Assembly: GCA_944472135.2 (NCBI GenBank)
Contig: OX235262.1
Location: 43,141,804-43,205,803, forward strand
Source: Trichobilharzia regenti
Lineage: Eukaryota > Platyhelminthes > Trematoda > Strigeidida > Schistosomatidae
Direction of reading: 5' to 3'
DNA length: 64,000 bases
The notes beneath the pieces were generated by a model. That model saw nothing but the letters and a program-made list of their open reading frames with translations, searched no databases and was not told the DNA's origin. The position numbers and the translations under genes are program-made. Shown piece after piece: positions 34,379 to 47,003 of the stretch (its first letter is position 1; each line of letters opens with the position of its first letter).

Positions 34379-35487
34379 GCTGTGCTAGATATGGTATTGT
34401 GGAGATTTTGCATTTGGTGGTCCTAGCGTTAAACAGTCTATAGCTGCTTCTAGTTCTACCAGATGAAATACAAGGAGATAGCTGCGTGTATGTAACGATG
34501 CGTCTGATGTTAAACATGATATGGTTGACGTCACTGTTTCACCGTCGAGGGATAACAGGAATATCAAACTCTCTTAATTTGAACCACGGTGTTTCGACGG
34601 AAACCCAGCCGATTATTTACAGATTGTAAAGCAGTTTGAGATCACGTTGAGTGGTTTTCTATTAAATGATGAAATTAAGGTAATGTATTTGTTGAGGTAT
34701 TTCACTGCAGTTGCTTCAAGAGCCATGCAGTGCCGTAGGTTGATGTCCCCTGAATAAGAATACTCTAAGGCTATGAGTATACTACTGCAAAATTCGGAAG
34801 TCTTTCGATGATTGCAAGGAACGTATTTGAGGCTGTTAAGGGTAATGGTGGTCAATTACAAGATGACTCCAACGCAATCTCTGAGTTTTTGGATAATCTG
34901 ATGACTTACAAGAAAGCATTGATTTCGATGAATTGCGTGAGCGATCTGAACTCAGGTTCCGTCCTAGAAGTAATAGCCAGACGCCTACCTACTCGACTGC
35001 CAAGTAAATGGGTGAAGATAAGCTCTCATATAGAGGATGAAGGTATCGAGCCAAAGTTCGATGATATTCTGAAACTGGTAAACGATAGTATCAATCAAGC
35101 TATGGGCAAGTTTGCCAGTATATTGAATCTCACCCCTAGAATAGAGCAGTCTGAGATCAAAATGCAATCATTGATGACGAATAGGCCTCAGAGAGGTGGA
35201 TATCGAGAAGGCTCCATGATGTCTAATAATGCATATAGAACTAGTGAGTGTAACAGGTTTCGTAGTACATCCTCAACAGATAAGTTACAAGATGCAAGAC
35301 AAGCACGGTTGTGTTTTACACGTTTGCAAGAGGTGCATACAAAGGTGAACTGTGAACCAGTGAGCAAGTTCAGTGATAAGCTAAATGTAAACTCCAGGCC
35401 TGACTCCGAATTGTGTGACGATAACGGTGCGGTGAAGAAGTCTGTAGTTGCAACTGGTAAGCCATTGTTGAATAGAGTGTCACAGAA
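34379..35487 (+). pseudogene. mosaic gag fragment
   Basis: The N-terminal half is decayed (no start; frame losses up to about 34800) and resembles the gag at 22571-23621, for example SMIARN, DDSNAISEFLDNLMTYKKALISMN and LPSKWVKISSHIEDEG. From about 35090 on it becomes nearly identical to gag of the A-LTR element (QRGGYREGSMMSNNAYRTSE, then LCFTRLQEVHTKVNCEPV). It stops matching after SQNG at 35487, where X-family DNA begins. The switch suggests recombination or gene conversion. Confidence 0.75.
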
Positions 35488-36775
35488 TGGAGTTATTGAT
35501 TTAGGGCTTATCTTACCATAATATAATGGCGTGTTTATAGGATGTATGCATTTTTGGTTACCAGGAGAATATAATTTAACTAAAATTTCTAAAAACTTAA
35601 TGTCTTTAATTAGTACATATAGATAAATGTATGTGTTAACTAATCTATTTTTAAGTCGTCAATCCAATGACCTGTGGGATTTGTGCATACTAGGTCAGCA
35701 TAAATCAAGTAAATTTCCCTTCAAATATTTGAGAGCGACAGTTTAAAGCATACTTCGGTTGACCGTTTCGTGATGAGAGCGATTTGGAGTCCGTTATAAA
35801 TTACACCGATCTGTGTCTTAATTACTACGTTTTTCAGCTGAGCATTTCCGGTTCATAGCATATACTGAATAACGGTGATTAATACGATTTATCACTTAGA
35901 CCGCAGCACCACCAAGCTTACAACAATTCTAAACTTATTCTAACCTATTCCTCGATAATGCCTTTTTATGGTAACTGAAAATCTTATTTACCCACTATGT
36001 TCTGAAATGATACAGGTCGTGCTTAAAAAGACAGCTGCATGCTGAATCAAAACTTTTCGCTCTGTAAAAACGCTAGTCCATGCTTAATATGTCCTGTGAG
36101 GGCTGGAACAACGTTGATAAGCAAACCCAGTAGGTTCGATTTCGTGCTACTCAAGCTGAAAAACCAGCGCACAGTTTCACTGTCAAACAATGGCAAAACA
36201 GTTAGGGAGTTTACTGTTACTATTATTAGCATAGTATTTGTTAGCATATTAGCATAGTAAACGTTAATTAGCTCAATGATTGCAAGTTAACCATAATCCT
36301 TGACTAGCAACATAATAACTGGGAACTTCAGGCTAAAAATAAGCTAACTAGTAGCATCCAGTGACAAAAACTGACCTACACACTGCAAAATGAGCAAAAC
36401 ATCCAGAAAAACATTTAAAATTCAATGGAAAACGAATACACGAAAACATATAACTAGCCGACGCAGGAACTCATCATGACCTAGAAACTGGCTGTAGCCT
36501 CTTTCGTACAGAAATGCTACTTACCTTCCTTAACTAACGCAATCATTTATTATTCCCGCGTGAAGTCGACATGTTTTTTCAGTCACAGTTTCGATTTGAG
36601 GCTGTATCTATTTCCTTATTTGTACACTTCATTTTAAATGTTTCTCTCAAATTCAACAGTATTCAACTTATTTCTAAATTACAAATCGGAAATTGTATAA
36701 GTTTTAATAAATGTACATATGTTCATGCCTGTGAAAATGGCTGGTTTCTGTTCCCGAAATCAATATTATTATTAT
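35488..36775 (+). mobile_element. X-family element between two gag fragments
   Basis: The 3' end on the right carries CATGCCTGTGAAAATGGC, a hairpin remnant (TTTC/GAAA) and ATT repeats at about 36765-36775. Its last 300 bp resemble the reverse complement of 8060-8350. No conserved protein is visible. Gag sequence resumes at 36776, but from a more N-terminal point than where it stopped at 35487, so the two sides are different gag copies. Confidence 0.65.
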
Positions 36776-37873
36776 ATAGAGTTGCAAGACAAACACGGAT
36801 GTGTTTCACCCGTTTGCAAGAAGTGCATACAAAGGCGAACTGCGAAGCAGTGACCAAGTTTAGTGAGAAGCTAAATGCGAAATCAAGGTCTGATTCCAAA
36901 TTGTGTGACGATAACGATGTGTTCAAGAAGCCTAAAGATGCAACTAGTAAGCGGGTGCGTAATAGAAAGCCACTGAAGAGAATAACAGTTTCAGAGTGCA
37001 GTTCTGACTCCACAAGTTTATAAGTTATTACTAGTCAGAGTAAAGGTATAAAACCTTTAAGGATTTATGAAGAAGGACTCAAATCATCTACTGCTGTTAT
37101 TAAAGAGTTTGAAAATGATGAAGTCGATCATACAAACGTCGGTAAACTGGATATTTGTGACAATGGTCATGATAGTCCATATCTGTCTTTGGCCGATCAT
37201 GATGAGATGAAAGGAGTGCCTACTACTACTGAGTTGAACAAAGGTTCTGTACAACTCGAACGTGAAGTAGAATTAAGGGCAGATGCAGTTGCAGAAGGTA
37301 TGGATAGTCGTGAGACTGTCAGTGTAAATGATCAGCGTGTAGCCCACCTATCAACAGATGTTAAGGCTAAACTGGAGCTAATAATAGAAGATAACAGTGG
37401 TGGTAATCCTACTGTTAGACAAACTTCTAAGGTTCGAACAACAACAGCTTCTCATGCACCGCTAATTTCATCAACTTGTGTCACTCATTCGTCGTTGGTG
37501 TTGCCATACTCAATCAAAAAGACGTCCATGAACTCAAGTGTCTCATGCTGTATGCTATGCTAACATCGGTCCGTCTAAAAGGACGAAAGTCAATGGTCAG
37601 TTTAGTGTGGATAAGCCAAGAGTGTATGAGAGGGTAATTGTTAAACTGACTTGCACAAATAAAGGCCTTTCAATTTTCAATTTACTATTTGAATGCTATT
37701 ATCTTTGGTGTAAATTACTCTGTATCTACGCTTGGTTGGTCAGATACGTCGTATGTTTGTTAGTCATCCATATTCTACGATACAATGACATGGGAGTGTT
37801 ACCGTTCAGATTTGAGGATAAAGATGATAGAAGGAAGTCAGCAAATGAACTCTGCGACGATTTTCCAACTTAA
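36776..37873 (+). pseudogene. gag C-terminal half, several frame breaks
   Basis: The altered zinc knuckle is present near 36800 (CFTRLQEVHTKANC, again with Arg in place of the second Cys). It is followed by a Ser/Asp-rich segment, a TAA at 37021-37023, an acidic segment and the hydrophobic tail (FECYYLWCKLLCIYAWLVRYVVCLLVIHILRY in two stretches) ending at 37873 with CDDFPT. A shift near 37555 separates the last part. Confidence 0.8.
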
Positions 37874-39022
37874 GGGCATCAAACTGAGAAGGGTTGTAGG
37901 CGCACTACCGTAAGTCCTATTATTCTTCAAAGGGTAGCGCAACAATGAGCAGCCCAACGTGCTTGGTGTGTGCTTTTGTACATATGTTCATGTGGTATAT
38001 ACTGAATTAGTATCATCTCTCATCTATCTGTTGGTTGATTTGTTTGTGTCCGGACGTCTTCCACTTGTATCGTCAACCTGAGAAGGAATGTAGGCGTATT
38101 GCTGTAAGTCCTACTGTTCTTCAATGGTAGTTCGTCATGGCAGAATCCACAACATTTTATGTATTGATTGTACATATGTTGGTGTTAAATATTTGTGTAG
38201 GTTCCAATTATTGTAATTGTTGATTAATATTGTTTGTGTCCGGACATTCTCCAACTTACAATCGAGAGCCTGAGAAGGGTTGCAGGCGTACTGGTGTAAG
38301 TCCTGCAATTCTTCAAGGGAATTACATCTAGACGTGATCTACGGGATTATGTGCACTGTTTGTATATACGTGTGGTGTGTCATATCGATTGGTGTTTTTT
38401 GGATTCACTGCATTTAATCGTTGTTTTCGTATCTTGTTTTTATTGCATAATTTTGTTAAATTGTTCGTCGTGATTACTTCTGAAGTTGTTTCGAGTCTTC
38501 TACATCCGTGAATGAACTGATTGATGTTAAAGACAGCAGATGGGTCGTGTACGCCGGGGAGGCTATTGCCGAGAATGACATACACACGGAGGTAACGATT
38601 AGCTGTGGTCCCACACGCTGGGAATCATGAGTGTAGACGACTGAGTCTAGTATACGTTACCGTTACTAAGAACTAAGGCGGAATGATTGACAAGCGATTG
38701 CAGTGGTAATTGGTGGTGAATAGATAATAGGATGTGTGAAGTGTATCATGAGGTGGTGCTATGGTCACGTTGGGTTCTGCAAGATTCATTCTAGAAAGTG
38801 GCGATTTCGTTGCAAGATGTCAAGAGGATGCTTTTAACTAGAAGGCGTAGGTCGTCGTCGATGAGTGAGATTGTGCTCTGTGTATGCCTGTGGTGTGTTG
38901 GCTTTTCTGTTTGTTTTCCATTTCAGCTTTGTCCGTGTGGCTCAGGTTCTCTCAATTGCATCTAAGTCAACGTGCATTGGTCGTGATGGAAAAAAGGGAT
39001 GGATCCGTTTTTTGCCGGGGAG

Positions 39023-39367
39023 TGTCAATGTAGTTGAAGATTGACCGATCAGTTCATGGTTGTTTGCTCAAACCCAACTTCCCCATAATTTTCGCGGGTC
39101 ATCAATCTGACAGTGATCGTTCCATCGTTCGATGTTCGTTGGAAGACGGCGAGAAACTATGAGAAGTATTATTTTTTATTGTTTTAACATTTATTCATAA
39201 ACTTTGTGTACAATTACAAAATTTTTGGCTCTGTATTGGTGCAAGAGTAAACGGTTCTTGAGTCACCAGTTTGCATCCTGGTTTTTCGCGTTGGTTATTG
39301 TGCATAGTTTCTGAAAGTCTTCCAAGGACGGTGTGAATTCCGGTGTAGTAACACCTGGACATTGACA
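39023..39367 (+). repeat. LTR of copy F
   Basis: 345 bp, starting TGTCAATG right after GCCGGGGAG and ending CATTGACA. The middle is AT-rich (TTATTTTTTATTG). It lacks the SINE found in its two close relatives. Confidence 0.85.
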
Positions 39368-39535
39368 GATGGCATCCACAATAGCTTCTTTAGTCTGAGT
39401 AAACGCGTTTGTAACATACGCGTCATGTTCTGTGGATTTTGTTTATTGTGTATTTTCATATAAACAAAAATTTGCATGCAAATTCATGCCATTTTTACAG
39501 GCACGATCAAGTATGTTATAATCTCAAATCGTAGA
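39368..39535 (-). other. unassigned flank and R-family 3' tail scrap
   Basis: 39368-39429 is not assignable. 39430-39535 matches, on the minus strand, the R tail (ATGCCATTTTTACAGGCACGATCAAG on the plus strand in two blocks) down to TTGTCTACAA. No ATT tract remains. Confidence 0.5.
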
Positions 39536-41299
39536 TTGTCTACAATTCAGTCACCACATAACACAGGAGAAATAGCTAAACTCTTCAAAAGTAGGTTAAC
39601 TAACTCCAAATCAACATATCCAAAAATAATACACCTAGGTGGCATTACTCACGAAAGTACTGAGGATATATGTGAGGTGTTTAGCACGCACTTTGCCAAA
39701 CTGTACACCCTAGAAAATGACCAGGATATAGATTTCCCTCGTAAAACAGAAAAGTGTCTAAGCGATGTAGTCTTAAACGCCCAAGAAATCGATAAAGCTA
39801 TCACAACTCTTAAGCTTACTAATACTCCCGGCCCAGATGGAATGTCTTCCGTCCTCTTAAAAAATGGTGGAAATGACATGAATCTACTTCTTCTCAGGAT
39901 ATTTTCAACTTCGATAAGGAGTGGAACATATCCAAATAGCTGGAAGAAATCCTACGTTGTACCCATTCACAAAACCGGACCTACAGCGGACATAGATAAT
40001 TACCGCCCCATCAACATCACTTCCGTAGTTTCACGTGTGATGGAAAAGATTGTAAAGAAGCAAATTGTTCAGTATTTGCTCTCGAATGACTTAATATCCC
40101 CTTTCCAATACGGTTTCCTAAATAGAAGATCGTGCATTACTTGCCAGTTAGATAATTTCGACCACATTACTGAATGTGTAGACGAAGGTCGTTCGGCAGC
40201 AACATTATTTCTAGATGTTAGGAAAGCTTTTGATAAGGTCCCACATGACAGACTCATACTGAAACTCCTACCTTATGGAATAAGTGGAAGGCTTCTTGAG
40301 TGGATAGCTTCCTTTCTTACAGGAAGAGAACAGTTAGTTAAAGTCAACCATCACTTATCTACATCCAAACCGATAACCAGCGGCGTGATACAAGGTAGTG
40401 TTCTTGGCCCTACCCTATTCATTATATTCATAAATGATATTGTCTCTATGATCAAGTATGGCAAGCCATACCTCTTTGCAGATGACCTCAAAGTTGTCTA
40501 TGATTTCGACTATGATGATGTGAATATTGCCAGTAAAATCCAAGAAGACCCAAATAGTCTATGTAATTGGAGTGAAAAGTGGCAGTTAACGTTCAATCCA
40601 GCTAAATCTGGGATAACATACTTCGGACGTTGGAAACCTAGCATGTGTCTATACATGTACGGTGACCTTGTCTCAAACACGAACACAGTCACAGATCTCG
40701 GGATAACATACTCAGATCTTACCTTTACTGAACATGCAAATAAGGTGGTATCTGATTGTAAACGTTTAACCGGCTTTGTGCTACGCAACTTTTACACTCC
40801 AGAAGCCAGATTAGCCATATATAAGATATGCATTCGCCCCAAACTTGAATACTGTGCCCACTTATACAGTAGCTTTAAATCAGCAGACAGAAAAAAAGTT
40901 GAAAGTGTCCAAAGATTCCTCACGAAACGCATATTAGGCTATGGTCAGCAAATAGAATACCTCGACAGATGTATTCGACTGGACTTAGAGCCCTTATGGT
41001 TAAGGAGAGTGAAGTGCAATTTATTTCTCTTATTCAAAGTTATAAGAAAGCGCTGTAACAGTAACTCGTCCATAACCTGGGCTAATCGTATGGACTACGG
41101 AACCATAACTACATTCTCAAGGTTAACACTCAAACTCACCACTAGAGCTAACTTCTTCACCATTAAATATTGCAAACTTTGGAACCAACTACCCTCTCAG
41201 ATTAGATCCTGTGAAAGGCCTGACAGTTTCAAAAGGAGCCTAGAAACACATATTAACATGTCCACCCTAGCCCGCCTCAAACATCTCAACTGCTGGTAG
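39536..41299 (+). pseudogene. CR1 family-4 reverse transcriptase, 5' truncated
   Basis: The frame is open from about 39545 to the stop at 41297-41299. The leading codons from 39476 are R-tail sequence. Motifs: TPGPDGMSSVLLKNGG, NYRPINITSVVSRVMEKIV, YGFLNRRSCITC, LFLDVRKAFDKVPHDR (near 40210), SGVIQGSVLGPTLFIIFIND (near 40380) and LFADDLKVVYD (near 40472), then thumb and C-terminal parts. The polymerase core looks intact, but the endonuclease and most of the linker are absent, so the copy cannot be autonomous. It differs strongly from copies A, B and C. Confidence 0.85.
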
Positions 41300-41560
41300 A
41301 GTGCAGAGACAATGGCATTTCAATATTTAACTACAGAAAGTACACTAGTTCCCAGACTAACATAATAATACTTAGTAATTATGCATGTTCAATACTTGAA
41401 ATAAGATTGCCATTAAAATACCTAAAATGATTCAGATATTTACGCAGCGAATGTTCTCTCGGTTTACCGCTCTTATTCCCTATTATTATTGGGCCTAATT
41501 TATTCTTTGATAATACGAATTATGACACTGATTATGCTCTTATTATAATAATGATATATT
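41300..41560 (+). other. family-4 CR1 3' UTR
   Basis: Noncoding. It contains GCGAATGTTCTCTCGGTTTACCG near 41446-41470 in two blocks, which recurs reversed at about 45550. It is cut at about 41545-41560 by the ATT tail of an X element. Confidence 0.6.
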
Positions 41561-42622
41561 TCACATAAATTAAGCATTTACACGATTCACATACCATTTG
41601 TACAGGCATGATCATATTATACAAGTGCAGTCTGAAATTGAACACTGTTTTATGAAATTAAAAATTGGAAAATGACCTCTAGAAACTTTATAAGAATAGG
41701 ATATAAGATTTTGGTTTAAGTCTAAATTATAATATTTAATATACTAATTGTGAGTCGGATTCATGCGGGAATTATGAAATTTTGCGTTAATGGAATGTAA
41801 GAAAAGAAGTGATATACAGGTGCTGGAGTAAGCCACACTGGATCCAGACCGTTATTATTATCATTTTATCAATCAATAAGGGTTCGAAAGTTTATAAAAA
41901 TCCACATTAGATGGTAAGTACAGCATTATATTGGTATTAGCAGATACAAGGGACCAATTTGTCGCAAAGTTAACTTTGTGATGTTGAACAGAATTCAGAA
42001 TGGAATTTGTTCCGTTGTTCATCGTAAGTGCTAACAATATCCTGGATACCGCTCAAGTAATACAAATGTAGAAAGCGGGATAACTGTTCATTTCCAGTGC
42101 TTCGATGCAGTACCTTCGAGGAGTGAAGAAAACAGAAGGAGACAGGCAGCCAGCAGATAATAATAATTTAAGTAAACAATATGCGATAACCGCAGGGTTT
42201 ATTCTCCTTTATTATTACTAAGAATTTCTAGTCATTGACTTTTATAGTGTTACATACTAACGGTTAGTTTAAGTTTACAGTAGTATACAACAACTGAAGT
42301 ATAGAATAACAATAAAAAAATTAAAACTTAGGGAGAAACGAATTATGGTTTTCACTCTTATATAGGGTAATGTTGGGAATAATACCTTAAGAAGTGAAAT
42401 CCAAATGCTGAAGTACATAAGTTATTTAAAAGAAAAGAGGAAGTATAGTAATAGTGATTTATGCTGTTGTTCCGATTTATAGAGTTAGATGTCCTCCTGA
42501 AATAGAGACATCGTACCATGAGCCATTTTTTCAAAGAGTTTGTACACAAGTTGTGGCATACAGGCAGCATTTATTTTTTATTTTATTTATTATTATTTTT
42601 TTTTCAAGTAATTCATACATAG
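41561..42622 (-). mobile_element. X-family element, minus strand
   Basis: The 3' module lies at 41589-41620 (CATTTGTACAGGCATGATC on the plus strand) with AATAATGATA-type repeats to its left. The body resembles 8100-9080 in the same orientation, including CACGCGGGAA-like and GTCCTCCTGAAATAG-like text. No protein can be recognised. It ends where the palindrome begins. Confidence 0.6.
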
Positions 42623-45472
42623 ATTGATTTACTTTACGACTACCTGTAGTACTAACTACCCTTCTGTAGTATTGTTAACCAAATGCAGAAATTTTGTTGG
42701 TTCTGTCAATATCTTTTAATAATATGTGTAGACAGGTTACTTTGCAATGTCAAATGTTTACTACGTATAGGACTGTCGTGATAATTTAATACACTAAGTC
42801 CTGCCAACCGACCTTACCTTCAGTTCATACTACCTACATTGAACCCTAACTATATTGTTCTGCTGAATCTTGCCCCACTATTCACAAAACCTATTCTTTT
42901 TATTCTTTAAGGTTTTAAGTTCTTATAAAGTAATCTGTTCATTAGGACGCATGCATACATATATAATGTTCATAAAGATGTACGTGGAGACCTATTGGAA
43001 GCACTCATTAGGAAGGCTAGGGAGATAGAATATGAGGTACGAACATGTCTGTTACCAAGCAATATATTTGCGGTAGCCATAATAATCATAGTCTCAGAGC
43101 CTAACAGCATTAAAGGAGGGAGGGTGGCGCTAGCTGATCAGTAGATATGGTGATGGTCACTAAGGTGAATCGCCCCATTCTGCAGGAACAGCAATGTACA
43201 ATTTGAAGGCTCGAGATATTTCTGATTTTTATGAGGGCTTAGATCTTTATCTTGAAAACGTAATAACGCCTAGACAGATCATGCTTCTGCCTTTATATAT
43301 ATACCATTCGCTCAGCCTATTGTTGAGATGCGACTACGCGGGATCTGCACAGATTTATGGGACATCTTATAAATTAACTTGCTATCCATTGTCGGATCTT
43401 TAAATACCACTTCACAATGTCTTATCTCATTCATTTTCTAATAACGTCTTCACTTGATCCTCATTATATTCCATTAAACCTAACATTTTATAGCTTTTTA
43501 TGAATTTGATTCGACTTATTCTATTCCTATTCTCTGTAGGGTACGGTTGTGCACCAAATGCACAAAAAGGTATAAAACAAACAAAACGGCATGAGGATAA
43601 ATGTATTAAAACCAAAAGTGGACATCATGATAGTGAGAACTATATGGGCAGCATTACACATTGCAAATGAACGTTGTCAGCCTAGGGAGTTTCCTTTATT
43701 AATGCATTTATTATTGATACTTGCACTTACCTATTTCATTGCACTTTATTGATTCACCTTAGCACTTTTACTTTTATAAAACAGCTTTCAATCCCTTGTA
43801 AACGTTGTACTTACCTCAATATTGGTTGGTTATCGTATGCCGACAACCACGGGATGAAAACGAAACGAAGTCGATTTTCCCACTCAACCTGGAGGACAAC
43901 TGTGCAATTCAATAAATGTACGGCCTGGTTCAGACAACGAGTGTATTTATATATATATCAAATATTTAGCTGTTGAAAAATTATTAACTTGTAATAATAA
44001 TAATAATGTATATTCTCATATAAAGATATAAATTTACATGAAAATGCATGCCATTTTTACAGGCACGATCAAGTATGGTATAATATCAAATCGTAGATTG
44101 TCTACAAGTTAATAATGTTTCAACAGTTAAATATTTGATATATATATAAATACACTCGTTGTCTGAACCAGGCCGTACATTTATTGAATTGCACAGTTGT
44201 CCTCCAGGTTGAGTGGGAAAATCGACTTCGTTTCGTTTTCATCCCGTGGTTGTCGGCATACGATAACCAACCAATATTGAGGTAAGTACAACGTTTACAA
44301 GGGATTGAAAGCTGTTTTATAAAAGTAAAAGTGCTAAGGTGAATCAATAAAGTGCAATGAAATAGGTAAGTGCAAGTATCAATAATAAATGCATTAATAA
44401 AGGAAACTCCCTAGGCTGACAACGTTCATTTGCAATGTGTAATGCTGCCCATATAGTTCTCACTATCATGATGTCCACTTTTGGTTTTAATACATTTATC
44501 CTCATGCCGTTTTGTTTGTTTTATACCTTTTTGTGCATTTGGTGCACAACCGTACCCTACAGAGAATAGGAATAGAATAAGTCGAATCAAATTCATAAAA
44601 AGCTATAAAATGTTAGGTTTAATGGAATATAATGAGGATCAAGTGAAGACGTTATTAGAAAATGAATGAGATAAGACATTGTGAAGTGGTATTTAAAGAT
44701 CCGACAATGGATAGCAAGTTAATTTATAAGATGTCCCATAAATCTGTGCAGATCCCGCGTAGTCGCATCTCAACAATAGGCTGAGCGAATGGTATATATA
44801 TAAAGGCAGAAGCATGATCTGTCTAGGCGTTATTACGTTTTCAAGATAAAGATCTAAGCCCTCATAAAAATCAGAAATATCTCGAGCCTTCAAATTGTAC
44901 ATTGCTGTTCCTGCAGAATGGGGCGATTCACCTTAGTGACCATCACCATATCTACTGATCAGCTAGCGCCACCCTCCCTCCTTTAATGCTGTTAGGCTCT
45001 GAGACTATGATTATTATGGCTACCGCAAATATATTGCTTGGTAACAGACATGTTCGTACCTCATATTCTATCTCCCTAGCCTTCCTAATGAGTGCTTCCA
45101 ATAGGTCTCCACGTACATCTTTATGAACATTATATATGTATGCATGCGTCCTAATGAACAGATTACTTTATAAGAACTTAAAACCTTAAAGAATAAAAAG
45201 AATAGGTTTTGTGAATAGTGGGCAAGATTCAGCAGAACAATATAGTTAGGGTTCAATGTAGGTAGTATGAACTGAAGGTAAGGTCGGTTGGCAGGACTTA
45301 GTGTATTAAATTATCACGACAGTCCTATACGTAGTAAACATTTGACATTGCAAAGTAACCTGTCTACACATATTATTAAAAGATATTGACAGAACCAACA
45401 AAATTTCTGCATTTGGTTAACAATACTACAGAAGGGTAGTTAGTACTACAGGTAGTCGTAAAGTAAATCAAT
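42623..45472. repeat. 2.85-kb palindrome of two R-family copies
   Basis: The left arm 42623-43993 and right arm 44103-45472 are almost perfect inverted repeats (paired coordinates sum to 88096). The 109-bp spacer is the 3' tail of the right, minus-oriented copy, with ATT repeats at 43994-44007. Each arm contains the 62-codon frame seen in the R copy at 25386-25574. The arms are longer at their outer ends than the R copy at 24881-25873 by about 510 bp. No other gene lies here. Confidence 0.9.
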
Positions 45473-45785
45473 GTATATATGATAAGTGTATAATGAGTGT
45501 TATAATTTGTATTATCAGAGAATAACTAGGTGTTATAAGGGAACTAAGTACGGTAAACCGAGAGAACATTGGCTCCGTAAATATCTGGATCATTTTAATT
45601 ATTATAATGACAATCTTATTTCAAGTATTTAACATGCATAATTACTAAGTATTATTATGTTAGTCAAGGAACTAGTTTGCAGTATTCAATTGTGAAAAAG
45701 TTAGCCTAGCGGTGAGTTTATGGGTGTTAACCTTGAGAATTTAGTCATGGTTGCGTAGTCCATACGCGTTTTTGTTTGTATTCAT
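45473..45785 (-). pseudogene. family-4 CR1 RT C-terminus and UTR scrap
   Basis: It is a diverged reverse complement of about 41085-41560. The minus strand near 45770 reads CGTATGGACTACGCAACCATG, parallel to 41087 onward. The left part matches the UTR with CGGTAAACCGAGAGAACATT. It is dead. Confidence 0.65.
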
Positions 45786-46299
45786 TTATTGTTTACTATT
45801 AATTGATCTTTAATAACGATGGTTCAAAATTCTAAAATTAGAAAACAGCACCAGCTCGTCTAATAACACATTACCACCTTTTATTATTATTAGTAGTTCA
45901 CCCATCATAAAAGACTCGAACATAACTCTGACCCCCGTAATATAGGTGGAAGATATTCTGTCTGAAAAAGTAGAGCTCTATTTCTTAACATGCGTAATTA
46001 AAGAGATGCAGCAACAGATAGATGAATTAAAACGAATGTATACCCGAAACTATCTCACATATGAAAAAGGAACTGCAGGATCCTACAATCCTAAAGCTTT
46101 TTGATATGACTTCTAGAATGACGCATACTGACTCAAAAAGTGCGAAAGAGTTACAAAACGCCATCGACTTTCTATCCAGCGAAGCTGTTAAAAGGCTGGT
46201 TTCAAAGCAAAACGCTATAGAGTATAATGTACCGAATATCAAGCCCATAAAGTCAGTCAATCACTCATTGCTGAAGACTGCAAATCTCTTGAGTGCACC
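45786..46299 (+). pseudogene. CR1 family-2 copy D, 5' part of ORF1
   Basis: The start ATG is at 45819 (MVQNSKIRKQHQLV, then TAA). Frame-damaged coiled-coil text follows, then an RRM-like start AIEYNVPNIKPIKSVNHSLL. At 46299 it is interrupted by LTR element E1. It continues at 59777 after the 5-bp duplication GCACC (46295-46299 and 59777-59781). Confidence 0.8.
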
Positions 46300-46501
46300 T
46301 GTCAATCACGTCTCATAAACCGTTAATGCCCAGCTCTCGCTACGCTCGGGCCCACGCTGTTCTTCGAAGATTTCAGAAACGCTTAGTTATAACGGACGAA
46401 AAAACCAAAACACCGATCTGCCGTTTCATATTTCTTTATTGTTACACCAACATATAAAAAGAATAAGCGAACTAAGGTCTAAAAACAAATATTACAATAA
46501 T
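46300..46501 (-). repeat. E1 3' LTR, outer piece
   Basis: The first 202 bp (plus-strand order) of the E1 3' LTR. It ends with ATAAT (46497-46501), duplicated at 50467-50471 by the E2 insertion. Confidence 0.92.
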
Positions 46502-46859
46502 TGTCAAAGGAGTTGAAGATTGAACGATCAATTCTTGGTTGTTTGCTTAAAATCAACTTCCCCAATTTTCGCGGAGGCATCAATACGACAGTCATCGTCT
46601 CATCGGTCGCTGTTCAGAAAGAAGAGTGAAACATCGTCAGGAGTAATCTTATGATTTATTATTGTAATATTTGTTTTCAGACCTTAGTTCGCTTATTCTT
46701 TTTATATGTTGGTGTAACAATAAAGAAATATCAAACGGCAGATCGGTGTTTTGGTTTTTTCGTCCGTTATAACTAAGCGTTTCTGAAATCTTCAAAGAAC
46801 AGCGTGGGCCCGAGCGTAGCGAGAGCTGGGCATTAACGATTTATGAGACGTGATTGACA
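46502..46859 (+). repeat. E2 5' LTR
   Basis: It begins TGTCAAAGG (the other LTR has TGTCAATGG) and ends TGATTGACA. It contains the probable promoter and polyadenylation signals. Confidence 0.93.
46699..46724 (+). promoter_or_regulatory. TATA-like box and AATAAA signal in E2 5' LTR
   Basis: TTTATAT at 46701-46707 and AATAAA at 46719-46724 lie 12 bp apart in all E1/E2/A-type LTRs. Together they are likely to set the transcription start and the 3' end processing of the element RNA. The spacing is tight for both to work in one LTR, so this assignment is tentative. Confidence 0.45.
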
Positions 46860-47003
46860 GTTTCTGACGATGGAAACAGATCTGGCGGATTGAAACAGTT
46901 GGTGAAAGTTTGGATAGTCGCCGTTCATTTTTCCTGGTGCCGGTCAAGTCCTCTTTGAACAAGCAATATCTGGAACTTTTTTGGAATTGGGTCAAGTTCA
47001 ACA
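46860..47003 (+). other. E2 leader with possible primer-binding site
   Basis: It starts GTTTCTGACGATGGAAAC, a 5-bp hairpin directly after the LTR. The first TGG-starting candidate for a tRNA primer site is TGGCGGATTGAAAC at 46883-46896, 23 nt from the LTR, farther than usual. I cannot name the tRNA. The leader runs to the gag ATG. Confidence 0.4.

Larger units (their letters stand above)
36776..39367 (+). mobile_element. 3' half of a gag-only LTR element (copy F)
   Basis: The parts are a gag C-terminal half (36776-37873), a noncoding hairpin region (37874-39022) with PPT-like GCCGGGGAG at 39014-39022, and a 3' LTR at 39023-39367. It belongs to a subfamily distinct from E1/E2, with an LTR of 345 bp that shares CTTGAGTCACC text with the LTR remnant at 1784-1908. 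The 5' half is missing. Confidence 0.85.

Noticed and set aside
46883..46896. A firmly assigned tRNA primer-binding site
   Set aside because: It starts with TGG but lies 23 nt from the LTR, and no matching tRNA can be named from the sequence alone; kept only as a possibility.
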